Shown here piece after piece: positions 1 to 7,857 of a DNA stretch of 64,000 bases (the first letter of the stretch is position 1; each line of letters opens with the position of its first letter). Source of the DNA: Massilia endophytica (GTDB lineage Bacteria; Pseudomonadota; Gammaproteobacteria; Burkholderiales; Burkholderiaceae_D). The translations under genes and the position numbers were made by a program. The notes beneath the pieces were generated by a model. The model made no database searches. It worked only from the letters and a program-made list of their open reading frames with translations, and was not told the origin of the DNA. Location of the stretch: the NCBI RefSeq assembly GCF_021165955.1, contig NZ_CP088952.1:1922001-1986000 (forward strand). Reading direction: 5' to 3'.

Positions 1-57
1 CTTGTGATTCGGCATTGAATGCCTACATCATGAACATGCTTTTCTATAAGGTACGCC

Positions 58-2472
58 ATGACAACTTCCAAATTAACTGAGCAGACTCAACTGCCGTTGT
101 TGCCTTTACGGGATGTCGTCGTTTTCCCGCATATGGTGATACCTCTGTTCGTCGGTCGCCCGAAATCGATCAAGGCGCTGGAAGCCGCAATGGAGCAGGG
201 CAAGAGCATTATGCTTGCCGCGCAAAAAGCTGCTGCCAAGGACGAACCTTCTCCCACCGATATTTATGAAATCGGCTGCGTCGCCAATATCCTGCAAATG
301 CTGAAACTGCCGGACGGCACCGTGAAGGTGCTGGTCGAGGGCTCCCAGCGCGCACGCATCCGCAAGATCACCGACACGCCTACGCACTTCGTGGCAGAGC
401 TGGTGCCGCTCGAATCGGAAATCGGCGACGATTCCGAGATCGAGGCGATGCGCCGCGCCATCGTGCAGCAGTTCGACCAGTACGTAAAACTGAACAAGAA
501 GATCCCGCCGGAGATCCTCGCGTCGCTGTCGGGCATCGACGATGCCGGCCGCCTGGCCGATACCGTGGCCGCCCACCTGCCCCTGAAGCTGGAGCAGAAG
601 CAGGTCATCCTGGAGATCTTCAACGTCGCCAAGCGCCTGGAGCATCTGCTGGGCCAGCTGGAAGGCGAGCTCGACATCCTGCAGGTGGAAAAGCGCATCC
701 GCGGCCGCGTCAAGCGCCAGATGGAGAAGTCCCAGCGCGAGTACTACCTGAACGAGCAGGTCAAGGCCATCCAGAAGGAACTGGGCGAAGGCGAAGAGGG
801 CGCCGATCTCGACGAGCTCGAGAAGAAGGTGGCCGCCGCCAAGATGCCGAAAGAGGCCCTGGAAAAGGCGCAGGCCGAGCTGAAGAAGCTCAAGCTGATG
901 TCGCCCATGTCCGCCGAAGCGACCGTGGTGCGCAACTATATCGACACCCTGGTCTCGCTGCCGTGGAAGAAGAAGTCCAAGGTCAACAACGACCTGGCCA
1001 ACGCCGAGAAGGTGCTGGAGACCGATCACTACGGCCTGGAAAAGATCAAGGAACGCATCCTGGAATACCTCGCGGTGCAGCAGCGCGTGGACAAGCTGAA
1101 GGCGCCGATCCTGTGCTTCGTGGGTCCTCCTGGCGTCGGCAAGACCTCGCTGGGCCAGTCCATCGCCCGCGCCACGAACCGCAAGTTCGTGCGCATGGCA
1201 CTGGGCGGCGTGCGTGACGAAGCCGAGATTCGCGGCCACCGCCGCACCTATATCGGCTCCATGCCGGGCAAGGTGCTGCAGTCGCTGGCCAAGGTGGGCG
1301 TGCGCAATCCGCTCTTCCTGCTCGACGAGATCGACAAGATGGGCGCGGACTTCCGCGGCGATCCTTCCTCGGCCCTGCTCGAAGTGCTGGACCCGGAACA
1401 GAACCACACCTTCAGCGACCACTACATCGAAGTGGACTTCGACCTGTCGGACGTGATGTTCGTGGCCACCTCGAACTCCTACAACATCCCGCCGGCGCTG
1501 CTGGACCGGATGGAAGTGATCCGCCTGTCGGGTTACACGGAGGACGAGAAGACCAGCATCGCGCTGCGCTACCTGCTGCCCAAACAGATCAAGAACAACG
1601 GTCTGAAGGAAGGCGAGATCGCGGTGAGCGAAGCGGCCGTGCGCGACATCATCCGCTACTACACGCGTGAAGCGGGCGTGCGCTCGCTGGAACGCGAAGT
1701 GTCGAAGATCTGCCGCAAGGTGGTGAAGCTGCTGCTGCTGAAGAAGTCGGACAAGAAAGTGACTGTCACGCCTAAAAACCTGGACAAGTTCCTGGGCGTG
1801 CGCCGCTACGACTTCGGCGTGGCCGAGAAGGAGAACCAGGTTGGCCAGGTGGTCGGCCTCGCATGGACCGAAGTGGGCGGCGATCTGCTGACCATCGAAT
1901 CCGTGACGATGCCGGGCAAGGGCAACGTGATCCGCACCGGTACGCTGGGCGACGTGATGAAGGAATCGATCGAAGCTGCCCGCACCGTGGTGCGCAGCCG
2001 CGCCGCGCGCCTTGGCATCAAGGCCGAGCAGTTCGAGAAGACCGACATCCACATCCACGTGCCGGAAGGCGCGACGCCGAAGGATGGTCCTTCGGCCGGT
2101 ATCGCGATGACGACCGCCATGGTGTCCGTGTTCACGGGCATTCCAGTGCGGGCCGACGTGGCGATGACGGGCGAGATCACCCTGCGCGGCGAAGTGCTGC
2201 CGATCGGCGGCCTGAAAGAAAAGCTGCTGGCGGCGCATCGCGGCGGCATCAAGACGGTGCTGATCCCCGAGCAGAACGTGAAGGACCTGGCCGAGATTCC
2301 GGACAATGTGAAGAACAAGCTGGAAATCGTGCCGGTGCGCTGGATCGACAAGGTGCTGGAAGTGGCCCTGGAGCGCCAGCCGGAACCGGTCGTGGAAACG
2401 CCCGCCGTGGAAGCCGCCGTGCCGGCCCCCGTGGCCAAGCCGGATGCCACCGGTGACGTTGTAAAACACTAA
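58..2472 (+). CDS. lon: ATP-dependent Lon protease
   Basis: Cytosolic AAA+ serine protease that unfolds and degrades damaged and short-lived regulatory proteins. The 804-residue product has the full Lon plan: N-terminal LON domain (about residues 10-205), a charged helical linker, an AAA+ module with Walker A GPPGVGKT at residues 356-363 and Walker B LFLLDEIDKMG, and a C-terminal S16 peptidase. The catalytic dyad is Ser679 in PKDGPSAG and Lys722 in GGLKEKLLAA, the same numbers as in E. coli Lon. The last 30 or so residues are a Pro/Ala/Val-rich tail not seen in the core family. The ATG at 58 follows AAGG six bases upstream. hupB follows, as in many proteobacteria. Confidence 0.98.
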   Translation: MTTSKLTEQTQLPLLPLRDVVVFPHMVIPLFVGRPKSIKALEAAMEQGKSIMLAAQKAAAKDEPSPTDIYEIGCVANILQMLKLPDGTVKVLVEGSQRARIRKITDTPTHFVAELVPLESEIGDDSEIEAMRRAIVQQFDQYVKLNKKIPPEILASLSGIDDAGRLADTVAAHLPLKLEQKQVILEIFNVAKRLEHLLGQLEGELDILQVEKRIRGRVKRQMEKSQREYYLNEQVKAIQKELGEGEEGADLDELEKKVAAAKMPKEALEKAQAELKKLKLMSPMSAEATVVRNYIDTLVSLPWKKKSKVNNDLANAEKVLETDHYGLEKIKERILEYLAVQQRVDKLKAPILCFVGPPGVGKTSLGQSIARATNRKFVRMALGGVRDEAEIRGHRRTYIGSMPGKVLQSLAKVGVRNPLFLLDEIDKMGADFRGDPSSALLEVLDPEQNHTFSDHYIEVDFDLSDVMFVATSNSYNIPPALLDRMEVIRLSGYTEDEKTSIALRYLLPKQIKNNGLKEGEIAVSEAAVRDIIRYYTREAGVRSLEREVSKICRKVVKLLLLKKSDKKVTVTPKNLDKFLGVRRYDFGVAEKENQVGQVVGLAWTEVGGDLLTIESVTMPGKGNVIRTGTLGDVMKESIEAARTVVRSRAARLGIKAEQFEKTDIHIHVPEGATPKDGPSAGIAMTTAMVSVFTGIPVRADVAMTGEITLRGEVLPIGGLKEKLLAAHRGGIKTVLIPEQNVKDLAEIPDNVKNKLEIVPVRWIDKVLEVALERQPEPVVETPAVEAAVPAPVAKPDATGDVVKH

Positions 2473-2490
2473 GCTCGCTTAACCCGCAGC

Positions 2491-2522
2491 AAAAAACAGG
2501 CGCTCCGGCGCCTGTTTTCTTT
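2491..2522 (+). terminator. Rho-independent terminator after lon
   Basis: An 8-bp perfect stem (ACAGGCGC 2496-2503 with GCGCCTGT 2508-2515) and a TCCG loop are flanked by an A run and followed by TTTTCTTTT. It separates lon from the hupB promoter. Confidence 0.85.
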
Positions 2523-2542
2523 TAATTTGTCGCCTTCAAACC

Positions 2543-2572
2543 TTGACACAAAGCGATGCGCGCCTGTTTAAT
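2543..2572 (+). promoter_or_regulatory. Sigma70 promoter for hupB
   Basis: TTGACA (2543-2548) and TTTAAT (2567-2572) are separated by 18 bases. Transcription would start near 2579, leaving a leader of about 90 bases. The leader contains a small hairpin (CTGCCT...AGGCAG, about 2608-2626) of unknown role. Confidence 0.7.
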
Positions 2573-2666
2573 ACCGCCTGAGATTTTTCTCTGGCCTTTT
2601 TGACTGCCTTTTAAACAGGCAGAAAAACGGTATAAACGATATAAACCTTTGTGACGGGGACTGCTT

Positions 2667-2939
2667 GTGAACAAGACTGAATTGATCGACCATATCGCTA
2701 CTTCCGCTGACATCTCGAAAGCGGCCGCAGCGCGCGCTCTGGACGCGATGATCGACGGCGTAACCACTACTCTGGCCAAGAACGACAGCGTCACCCTGGT
2801 CGGCTTTGGCACCTTCATGGTGAGCGAGCGCGCAGCCCGTACCGGCCGCAACCCGCGCACCAAGGAAGAGATCACCATCGACGCAGCGAAAGTACCGAAA
2901 TTTAAAGCTGGTAAAGCGCTGAAAGATGCTGTAAACTAA
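2667..2939 (+). CDS. hupB: DNA-binding protein HU-beta
   Basis: Small histone-like nucleoid protein that bends and compacts DNA as a dimer. The 90-residue product is a complete HU: the family start MNKTELIDHIA, the GFGTFMVSERAARTGRNP beta arm with its Arg/Pro tip, and the closing PKFKAGKALKDAVN. The start is GTG at 2667, preceded by GGGGA; no ATG gives the family N-terminus. A GC hairpin without a U run (2948-2966) lies between hupB and the tRNA genes, so transcripts may continue into them and be processed. Confidence 0.97.
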   Translation: MNKTELIDHIATSADISKAAAARALDAMIDGVTTTLAKNDSVTLVGFGTFMVSERAARTGRNPRTKEEITIDAAKVPKFKAGKALKDAVN

Positions 2940-2980
2940 CGGACTTCGGTGAGCTTGCAGCTCGCCGCAAACGGTTAGCC

Positions 2981-3056
2981 GGGCGCTTAGCTCAGTTGGT
3001 AGAGCGGATCCCTTACAAGGATTAGGTCGGGAGTTCGACCCTCTCAGCGCCCACCA
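2981..3056 (+). tRNA. tRNA-Val (anticodon UAC)
   Basis: Complete 76-base cloverleaf: acceptor GGGCGCU/AGCGCCC, anticodon stem GAUCC/GGAUU with loop CUUACAA (anticodon UAC), T arm GGGAG-UUCGACC-CUCUC, discriminator A, and an encoded CCA end. Confidence 0.97.
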
Positions 3057-3093
3057 AAAAGGCAAACCGTGCACGTTGTACCTTGTGATAGCT

Positions 3094-3170
3094 GGAGCGG
3101 TAGTTCAGTTGGTTAGAATACCGGCCTGTCACGCCGGGGGTCGCGGGTTCGAGCCCCGTCCGCTCCGCCA
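3094..3170 (+). tRNA. tRNA-Asp (anticodon GUC), copy 1
   Basis: 77-base cloverleaf beginning GGAGCGG and ending CCGCUCC-G-CCA. The anticodon loop CUGUCAC gives GUC. CCA is encoded. It is identical in sequence to the next tRNA gene. Confidence 0.97.
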
Positions 3171-3193
3171 GCGAACGCAAGGGACACAAAACT

Positions 3194-3270
3194 GGAGCGG
3201 TAGTTCAGTTGGTTAGAATACCGGCCTGTCACGCCGGGGGTCGCGGGTTCGAGCCCCGTCCGCTCCGCCA
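3194..3270 (+). tRNA. tRNA-Asp (anticodon GUC), copy 2
   Basis: Exact 77-base duplicate of the preceding tRNA-Asp, separated from it by 23 bases of unrelated spacer. Very likely cotranscribed with the two upstream tRNAs and ended by the terminator just downstream. Confidence 0.97.
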
Positions 3271-3280
3271 GAACAAGATA

Positions 3281-3316
3281 CCCCGCAGCTTGCAAGAGCT
3301 GCGGGGTTTTTCTTTT
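3281..3316 (+). terminator. Terminator of the tRNA cluster
   Basis: Ten-bp perfect stem CCCCGCAGCT (3281-3290) / AGCTGCGGGG (3297-3306), six-base loop, then TTTTTCTTTT. Confidence 0.9.
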
Positions 3317-3323
3317 GTGCGTC

Positions 3324-3352
3324 TTGCTATAGTGGAATGTGCGCTGTAAAAT
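3324..3352 (+). promoter_or_regulatory. Probable sigma70 promoter of ppiD
   Basis: TTGCTA (3324-3329), a 17-base spacer, and TAAAAT (3347-3352). It lies between the tRNA terminator and the ppiD start, giving a leader of about 70 bases. Confidence 0.55.
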
Positions 3353-3428
3353 CGCGTGAGCTGAGAGAGGGCGAACGCAGGTTCGCCTTTTTTCTTGTAG
3401 AGATCCACTCATCAGAACTGGCCGACCC

Positions 3429-5348
3429 ATGTTTGAATTTATTCGCACGCATCAACGCTTGATGCAGATTTTCCTGGCGATCCTGATCATCCCGTCGTTT
3501 GCACTGGTTGGCATCAGCGGCTACAAGAGTTTTGGCGACGACGCCAACACCGTGGCCAAGATCGACGGCCAGCCGCTCACCCAGCAGGACTGGGAAGCGG
3601 CGCAGCGCCGCCAGCTCGACCAGCTGCGCCAGCGCATGGGCCAGCAGTACGACCAGAAGCTGTTCGACACGCCCGAGTTCAAGCAGAACGTGCTGGACAC
3701 GCTGGTGGCGGAACGCGCGATCAACGCCGAGGTGATCCGCTCCCACCTGACCATCGGCGATCCCGCCCTGCAGAAGTTCATCCTGGGCCAGGGCCTGACC
3801 AAGGCGGACGGCTCCTTCGACCACGAGCGCTACCAGGCGCTGCTGGCCGCCCAGGGCATGACGCCGCAGATCTACGAGGCGCGCGTGCGCCAGGAGCTGG
3901 CCTTCCAGCAGCTGACCTCCGGCATCGAGGGCTCGGCCTTCGCACCGCGCACCGTGGCCAAGATGATCTCGGACATCGGCGCCCAGGAGCGCGACGTGCA
4001 GGAACTGGTGCTGCCGATCACCGACTACCTGCCGCAGGTGAAGGTCACCGACGAGATGGTAAAGGCCTTCTACGACAAGAACGCCAAGATGTTCGAAGTG
4101 CCTGAACAGGCGAAGATCGAATACGTGCTGCTGAACGCCGATACCGTGGCCAGCCAGGTCACCGTGAGCGACGACGAGGTGGCAGCCTATTACAAGGCCA
4201 ATACCCAGCGCTTCACCGCGCCGGAGACCCGCCGCGCCAGCCATGTCCTGGTCGCGCTGAAGAAGGACGCCAGCGCGGCCGACAAGGCCGCCGCCAAGGC
4301 CAAGGCCGACGCCATCGCCGCCGAAGTGCGCAAGGCGCCAGCCGATTTCGCCAAGATCGCCAAGGCCAAGTCCGAAGACCCGGCCTCCGCCGAAATGGGG
4401 GGCGACCTGGATGTGGTGGAGAAGGGCTCCCTGCCCAAGCCCGTGGAAGACGCCATTTTCGCGTTGAAGCAGGGCGAAATCAGCAACCCCGTGGAATCCG
4501 AATTCGGCTACCACGTGCTGACCGTGACGGAACTGAAGCCTTCTGCCACCAAGCCGCTGGATGAAGTGAAGGGCGAGATCGCCGCCGACCTGAAGAAGCA
4601 AAAGGCAGGCAAGAAGTACTCGGAAATGGCCGAAGCCTTCAGCAACACCGTCTACGAGCAGGCGGACAGCCTGAAACCCGCCGCGGACAAGCTGGGCCTG
4701 AAGATCGAAACGGCCGCCGGCGTTGGCCGCAACCCCTCGCCGATGCTGGGCCAGGCGCCGTTCAACAATGCCAAATTCCTGACCGCGCTGTTCTCGGACG
4801 ACTCCGTGAAGAACAAGCGCAATACGGAAGCCGTGGAAGTCGCGCCGAGCACCCTGATCGCAGGCCGCATCGTCGAATTCAAGCCTGCCTCCAAGCGCCC
4901 GCTGGCCGAGGTGGAAGCGGCAATCCGCCAGCGCGTGACGATGGAAGAAGCGCTGGCCATGGCGCGCAAGGCCGGTGAAGCCAAGCTGGCCGCGGCCAAG
5001 GCATCGGGCGACGCGGCGGGCTTCGGCGAAACGAAGACCATTTCGCGCGCCCATGCGGAAGGCGTGAACCGCGCCGCCGCACTGGCCGTGCTGAAGGCCG
5101 ACGTGAGCAAGCTGCCTGCCTATGTGGGCGTGGAGCTGCCGGGCCAGGGCTACGGCGTCTACCGCATCGGCAAGGTGCACCAGCCAGCGGAACCGGACGA
5201 AGCGCGCCGCAAGGCCGAGCAGGAACAGATCGGCAACATCCTGGCGCAGCAGGAAATGTTCGGCTACGTGGAATCGCTGAAGAACAAGGCGAAGGTGAAG
5301 ATGCTGCGGTCGCCGCTGACGGCGCCCAAGGCAGACGAAGCCAAATAA
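3429..5348 (+). CDS. ppiD: Membrane-anchored periplasmic peptidyl-prolyl isomerase PpiD (SurA N-domain family)
   Basis: Inner-membrane-anchored chaperone that helps newly exported proteins fold near the Sec translocon. The 639-residue product starts with a short cytosolic segment and one membrane helix (about residues 12-33, MQIFLAILIIPSFALVG), then a SurA_N-type helical chaperone region. A parvulin PPIase domain (about 265-360) carries RRASHVLVALKKDAS, SEDPASAEMGGDLD and FGYHVLTVTELK. A second helical region ends in a charged tail. Length and order fit PpiD (E. coli 623 residues). It is a single transcription unit with its own promoter and terminator. Confidence 0.92.
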   Translation: MFEFIRTHQRLMQIFLAILIIPSFALVGISGYKSFGDDANTVAKIDGQPLTQQDWEAAQRRQLDQLRQRMGQQYDQKLFDTPEFKQNVLDTLVAERAINAEVIRSHLTIGDPALQKFILGQGLTKADGSFDHERYQALLAAQGMTPQIYEARVRQELAFQQLTSGIEGSAFAPRTVAKMISDIGAQERDVQELVLPITDYLPQVKVTDEMVKAFYDKNAKMFEVPEQAKIEYVLLNADTVASQVTVSDDEVAAYYKANTQRFTAPETRRASHVLVALKKDASAADKAAAKAKADAIAAEVRKAPADFAKIAKAKSEDPASAEMGGDLDVVEKGSLPKPVEDAIFALKQGEISNPVESEFGYHVLTVTELKPSATKPLDEVKGEIAADLKKQKAGKKYSEMAEAFSNTVYEQADSLKPAADKLGLKIETAAGVGRNPSPMLGQAPFNNAKFLTALFSDDSVKNKRNTEAVEVAPSTLIAGRIVEFKPASKRPLAEVEAAIRQRVTMEEALAMARKAGEAKLAAAKASGDAAGFGETKTISRAHAEGVNRAAALAVLKADVSKLPAYVGVELPGQGYGVYRIGKVHQPAEPDEARRKAEQEQIGNILAQQEMFGYVESLKNKAKVKMLRSPLTAPKADEAK

Positions 5349-5365
5349 GCGGCTCAGCCTATAAA

Positions 5366-5406
5366 AAAATCCGCCACCGGCGCAAGCCCGTGGCGGATTT
5401 TGTTTT
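5366..5406. terminator. Bidirectional terminator between ppiD and mnmH
   Basis: Stem AATCCGCCAC (5368-5377) / GTGGCGGATT (5390-5399) with a T run on the plus side (TTTTGTTTT) and an A run on the other side. It can end both convergent genes. Confidence 0.8.
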
Positions 5407-5422
5407 GTGGCCTCCGGCCTGG

Positions 5423-6481
5423 TCAGCCGGCGTTGTGGAGCTTGCGGGCCGCCGCAAGGTAGGAGGCGGGCGAAATGTCCTGCAAATCGATAGTCTGTGC
5501 CTGTTTCAACAGCGGAAAATTCCTGTCGAGGGAGCGTAGATAGGCGGGATCGTAATGATCCACCAGCAGCTGCTCGAACAGTTCCCGCATCCGGCCTTCC
5601 AGGGCCAGCTCCTGCCACTGCGAGATCTTCGCGCGCCCGTGCAAGGGCGTCAGATGTTCCAGTTGCGCGTTCAGCGCAGGGGCATCGGTAACGAAATGCC
5701 GATAGTCTTCAAGCAGGAGGTTTACGCGTTCCGAGCGCGGGAGCTCGATCGCGATACAGGGCGATGCACGCACGCGGTCCATCAGTGCGGCCGGAACCCG
5801 CAGGGCGCCGACCTTCTTGCTCTCAGATTCCACGAAGACGGGCATGGTGGGGTCGAAGCGGCGCAGCCGGTCCCATATCGAAGTCTCGAATGCCTTCTGC
5901 GAGGGCTGCGGCTGCGAAGGTATATAGCCCAGCACGGACCCGCGGTGCGCGGCCAATTGCTCCAGGTCGAGCACCTGTGCACCGATCGATTCCAGGGTTT
6001 GGAGCAGCCGTGTCTTGCCGCTGCCGGTGGTGCCGCAAACGACGCGAAAGTCCAGTTCCGGCGTTTGCAGCAGATCTGCATTAACCCGGTTGCGGAAAGC
6101 CTTGTAGCCGCCGTCCAGCTGTACCACCGGCCAGCCGATCTTGGCCATCAGGTACGCCATCGTGCCGCTGCGGTTCCCGCCGCGCCAGCAGTAGACGAGC
6201 GGCTTCCAGTCGCGCGGCTTGTCCAGCCACAGGGCTTCGATATGATCGCCGATATTGCGCACCACGAGGGCGGCGCCGATCTTCTTCGCCTCGAAAGAGC
6301 CGGTCTGCTTGTAAAGGGTGCCCACGCGGGCACGCTGCTCGTCGTCGAGCACGGGGCAGTTGATGGCGTTGGGCAGATGGTCCAGTGCATACTCGGACGG
6401 GCTGCGGACGTCGATGATGGTGTCGAACTCGTCCAGCTGGGCGATGACGGCGTCGATGCCCAGGAGTTGGGGATACTTCAT
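5423..6481 (-). CDS. mnmH: tRNA 2-selenouridine / 2-geranylthiouridine synthase
   Basis: Modifies the wobble 2-thiouridine of tRNAs for Lys, Glu and Gln, replacing sulfur with selenium through a geranylated intermediate. The 352-residue product has an N-terminal rhodanese domain with the active Cys in YCWRGGNRSGT and a C-terminal P-loop domain with GTTGSGKT. The order and length match MnmH/SelU (E. coli 364 residues). The start ATG overlaps the stop of the upstream tesA gene as ATGA, so the two form a minus-strand pair. No selD or selA is in the window, so selenium use cannot be confirmed here. Confidence 0.93.
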   Translation of the reverse strand: MKYPQLLGIDAVIAQLDEFDTIIDVRSPSEYALDHLPNAINCPVLDDEQRARVGTLYKQTGSFEAKKIGAALVVRNIGDHIEALWLDKPRDWKPLVYCWRGGNRSGTMAYLMAKIGWPVVQLDGGYKAFRNRVNADLLQTPELDFRVVCGTTGSGKTRLLQTLESIGAQVLDLEQLAAHRGSVLGYIPSQPQPSQKAFETSIWDRLRRFDPTMPVFVESESKKVGALRVPAALMDRVRASPCIAIELPRSERVNLLLEDYRHFVTDAPALNAQLEHLTPLHGRAKISQWQELALEGRMRELFEQLLVDHYDPAYLRSLDRNFPLLKQAQTIDLQDISPASYLAAARKLHNAG

Positions 6482-7113
6482 TTGGCTTTCACAATCGGTA
6501 GCAGGTAAGGCCAGATATTACCAAGGATGATGGGATGGGCGCTTGCCAGGGGATGCAGGCGGTCCGGCTGGAACAGTTCAGGCTTCGCGGCAACGCTCTC
6601 CAGCATGAAGGGCGCAAGCGGCACGCCCATGGCCTTGCTGAGCGTTCCATACATGCCGAAGAACTTCTCGGAATAGTCGCGCCCATAGTTCGGCGGCACG
6701 CGGATGCCGACCAGCAGCACTTTGGCGCCGGCCTTCTGCACCGCCTCGATCATGGCGCGCAGGTTCGATTCTGCCGCGGTGACGGGCAGGCCGCGCAGGC
6801 CGTCGTTGGCGCCCAGTTCGATCACCACCACATCGGGCTTATGCTTGCTGAGCAGCTGGGGCATGCGGCTGCGGCCTCCGCTCGTGGTTTCGCCGCTCAC
6901 GCTGGCGTTGATCACCTTCACGTCCAGCGCCTTCAGCTTCTGCTCCGCCAGCGCCACCCAGCCCGCGCCGCGCGCGATGCCGTATTCGGCGGACAGGCTG
7001 TCGCCCACCACGAGCAGCGTTTTTGGGGCAGAATAGGCGCTCGCGCTGAGGCTCCAGCTGAGCACCGCGAGCAGCGCCAAGACGACGTGACGTAATTTCC
7101 CGAACAAGACCAT
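6478..7113 (-). CDS. tesA: Periplasmic SGNH/GDSL lysophospholipase-arylesterase (TesA-like)
   Basis: Hydrolyses acyl esters and thioesters in the periplasm. The chosen ATG at 7113 gives a clean signal peptide (hydrophobic core LALLAVLSWSLSASA) and a 211-residue protein, close to E. coli TesA (208 including signal). GDSL block I is VVGDSLSAEYG with nucleophile Ser39; the Gly block, GAND, and the C-terminal DRLHP Asp/His pair are present. The start codon shares the CATG palindrome at 7111-7114 with the divergent ABC ATPase gene, a tesA-ybbA layout also seen in E. coli. It is translationally coupled to mnmH. Confidence 0.9.
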   Translation of the reverse strand: MVLFGKLRHVVLALLAVLSWSLSASAYSAPKTLLVVGDSLSAEYGIARGAGWVALAEQKLKALDVKVINASVSGETTSGGRSRMPQLLSKHKPDVVVIELGANDGLRGLPVTAAESNLRAMIEAVQKAGAKVLLVGIRVPPNYGRDYSEKFFGMYGTLSKAMGVPLAPFMLESVAAKPELFQPDRLHPLASAHPIILGNIWPYLLPIVKAK

Positions 7114-7855
7114 GCCTGATTTCCCTAAAGCGTCCAGCAATTTCATTCCCGATGCGCCAGCCATGCAGGCCAGTGCTGCCGCCAGCGCAGGGCAGGGGGC
7201 CATCGTCGTGTCGGGCCTCAGCAAGCGCGTGGCCGATGCGAGCGGTGAGCTCACCATTCTGCACAGCGTGGATTTTACCGTGCAAAAGGCTGAGACGCTT
7301 GCCATTGTGGGGGCCTCGGGCTCGGGCAAATCCACCCTGCTTGGCCTGCTGGCGGGGCTGGATACGCCCAGCTCCGGAAAGGTGATCCTGGACGGCTGCG
7401 ACATCTACAGCCTGGACGAGGATGGCCGCGCTGCCCTGCGCAAGGAAAAGCTGGGCTTCGTGTTCCAGTCCTTCCAGCTGCTGGCCCACCTCACGGCGCT
7501 GGAAAATGTGATGCTGCCGCTGGAACTGGCGGGAGACCGCGACGCAAAGGCAAAGGCGGACGCCATGCTGGGGCGCGTGGGCTTGTCGAGCCGCCTGAAG
7601 CACTATCCGAAGTTCCTCTCCGGCGGCGAGCAGCAGCGCGTGGCGCTGGCGCGCGCCTTCGTCACGGAACCGCCCCTGCTGCTGGCGGACGAACCGACCG
7701 GCAGCCTCGATGCCGCGACGGGCGAAGCCGTGATCCAGCTGATGTTTGAACTGAACCGCGAGCGCGGTTCCACCCTGGTGCTCGTGACGCACGACCCGTC
7801 CATCGCGGCGCGCTGCAGCCGCACCATCACGATCGCGGCGGGCCGCCTGGTGTGA
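7112..7855 (+). CDS. ABC transporter ATPase, LolD/YbbA type
   Basis: Nucleotide-binding subunit of the MacB/LolD class. The 247-residue protein has Walker A GASGSGKS, Q-loop FVFQSFQLL, signature LSGGEQQRVALARAF, Walker B LLLADEPTGSLD and the H-loop VLVTHD. In E. coli the divergent partner of tesA is ybbA, followed by the permease ybbP. Here no permease follows: the next gene is nnr on the other strand. The ATPase is either an orphan or works with a permease elsewhere. The start is uncertain: ATG 7112 has no clear ribosome site and ATG 7163 would give a shorter N-terminus. Confidence 0.88.
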   Translation: MPDFPKASSNFIPDAPAMQASAAASAGQGAIVVSGLSKRVADASGELTILHSVDFTVQKAETLAIVGASGSGKSTLLGLLAGLDTPSSGKVILDGCDIYSLDEDGRAALRKEKLGFVFQSFQLLAHLTALENVMLPLELAGDRDAKAKADAMLGRVGLSSRLKHYPKFLSGGEQQRVALARAFVTEPPLLLADEPTGSLDAATGEAVIQLMFELNRERGSTLVLVTHDPSIAARCSRTITIAAGRLV

Positions 7856-7857
7856 TG

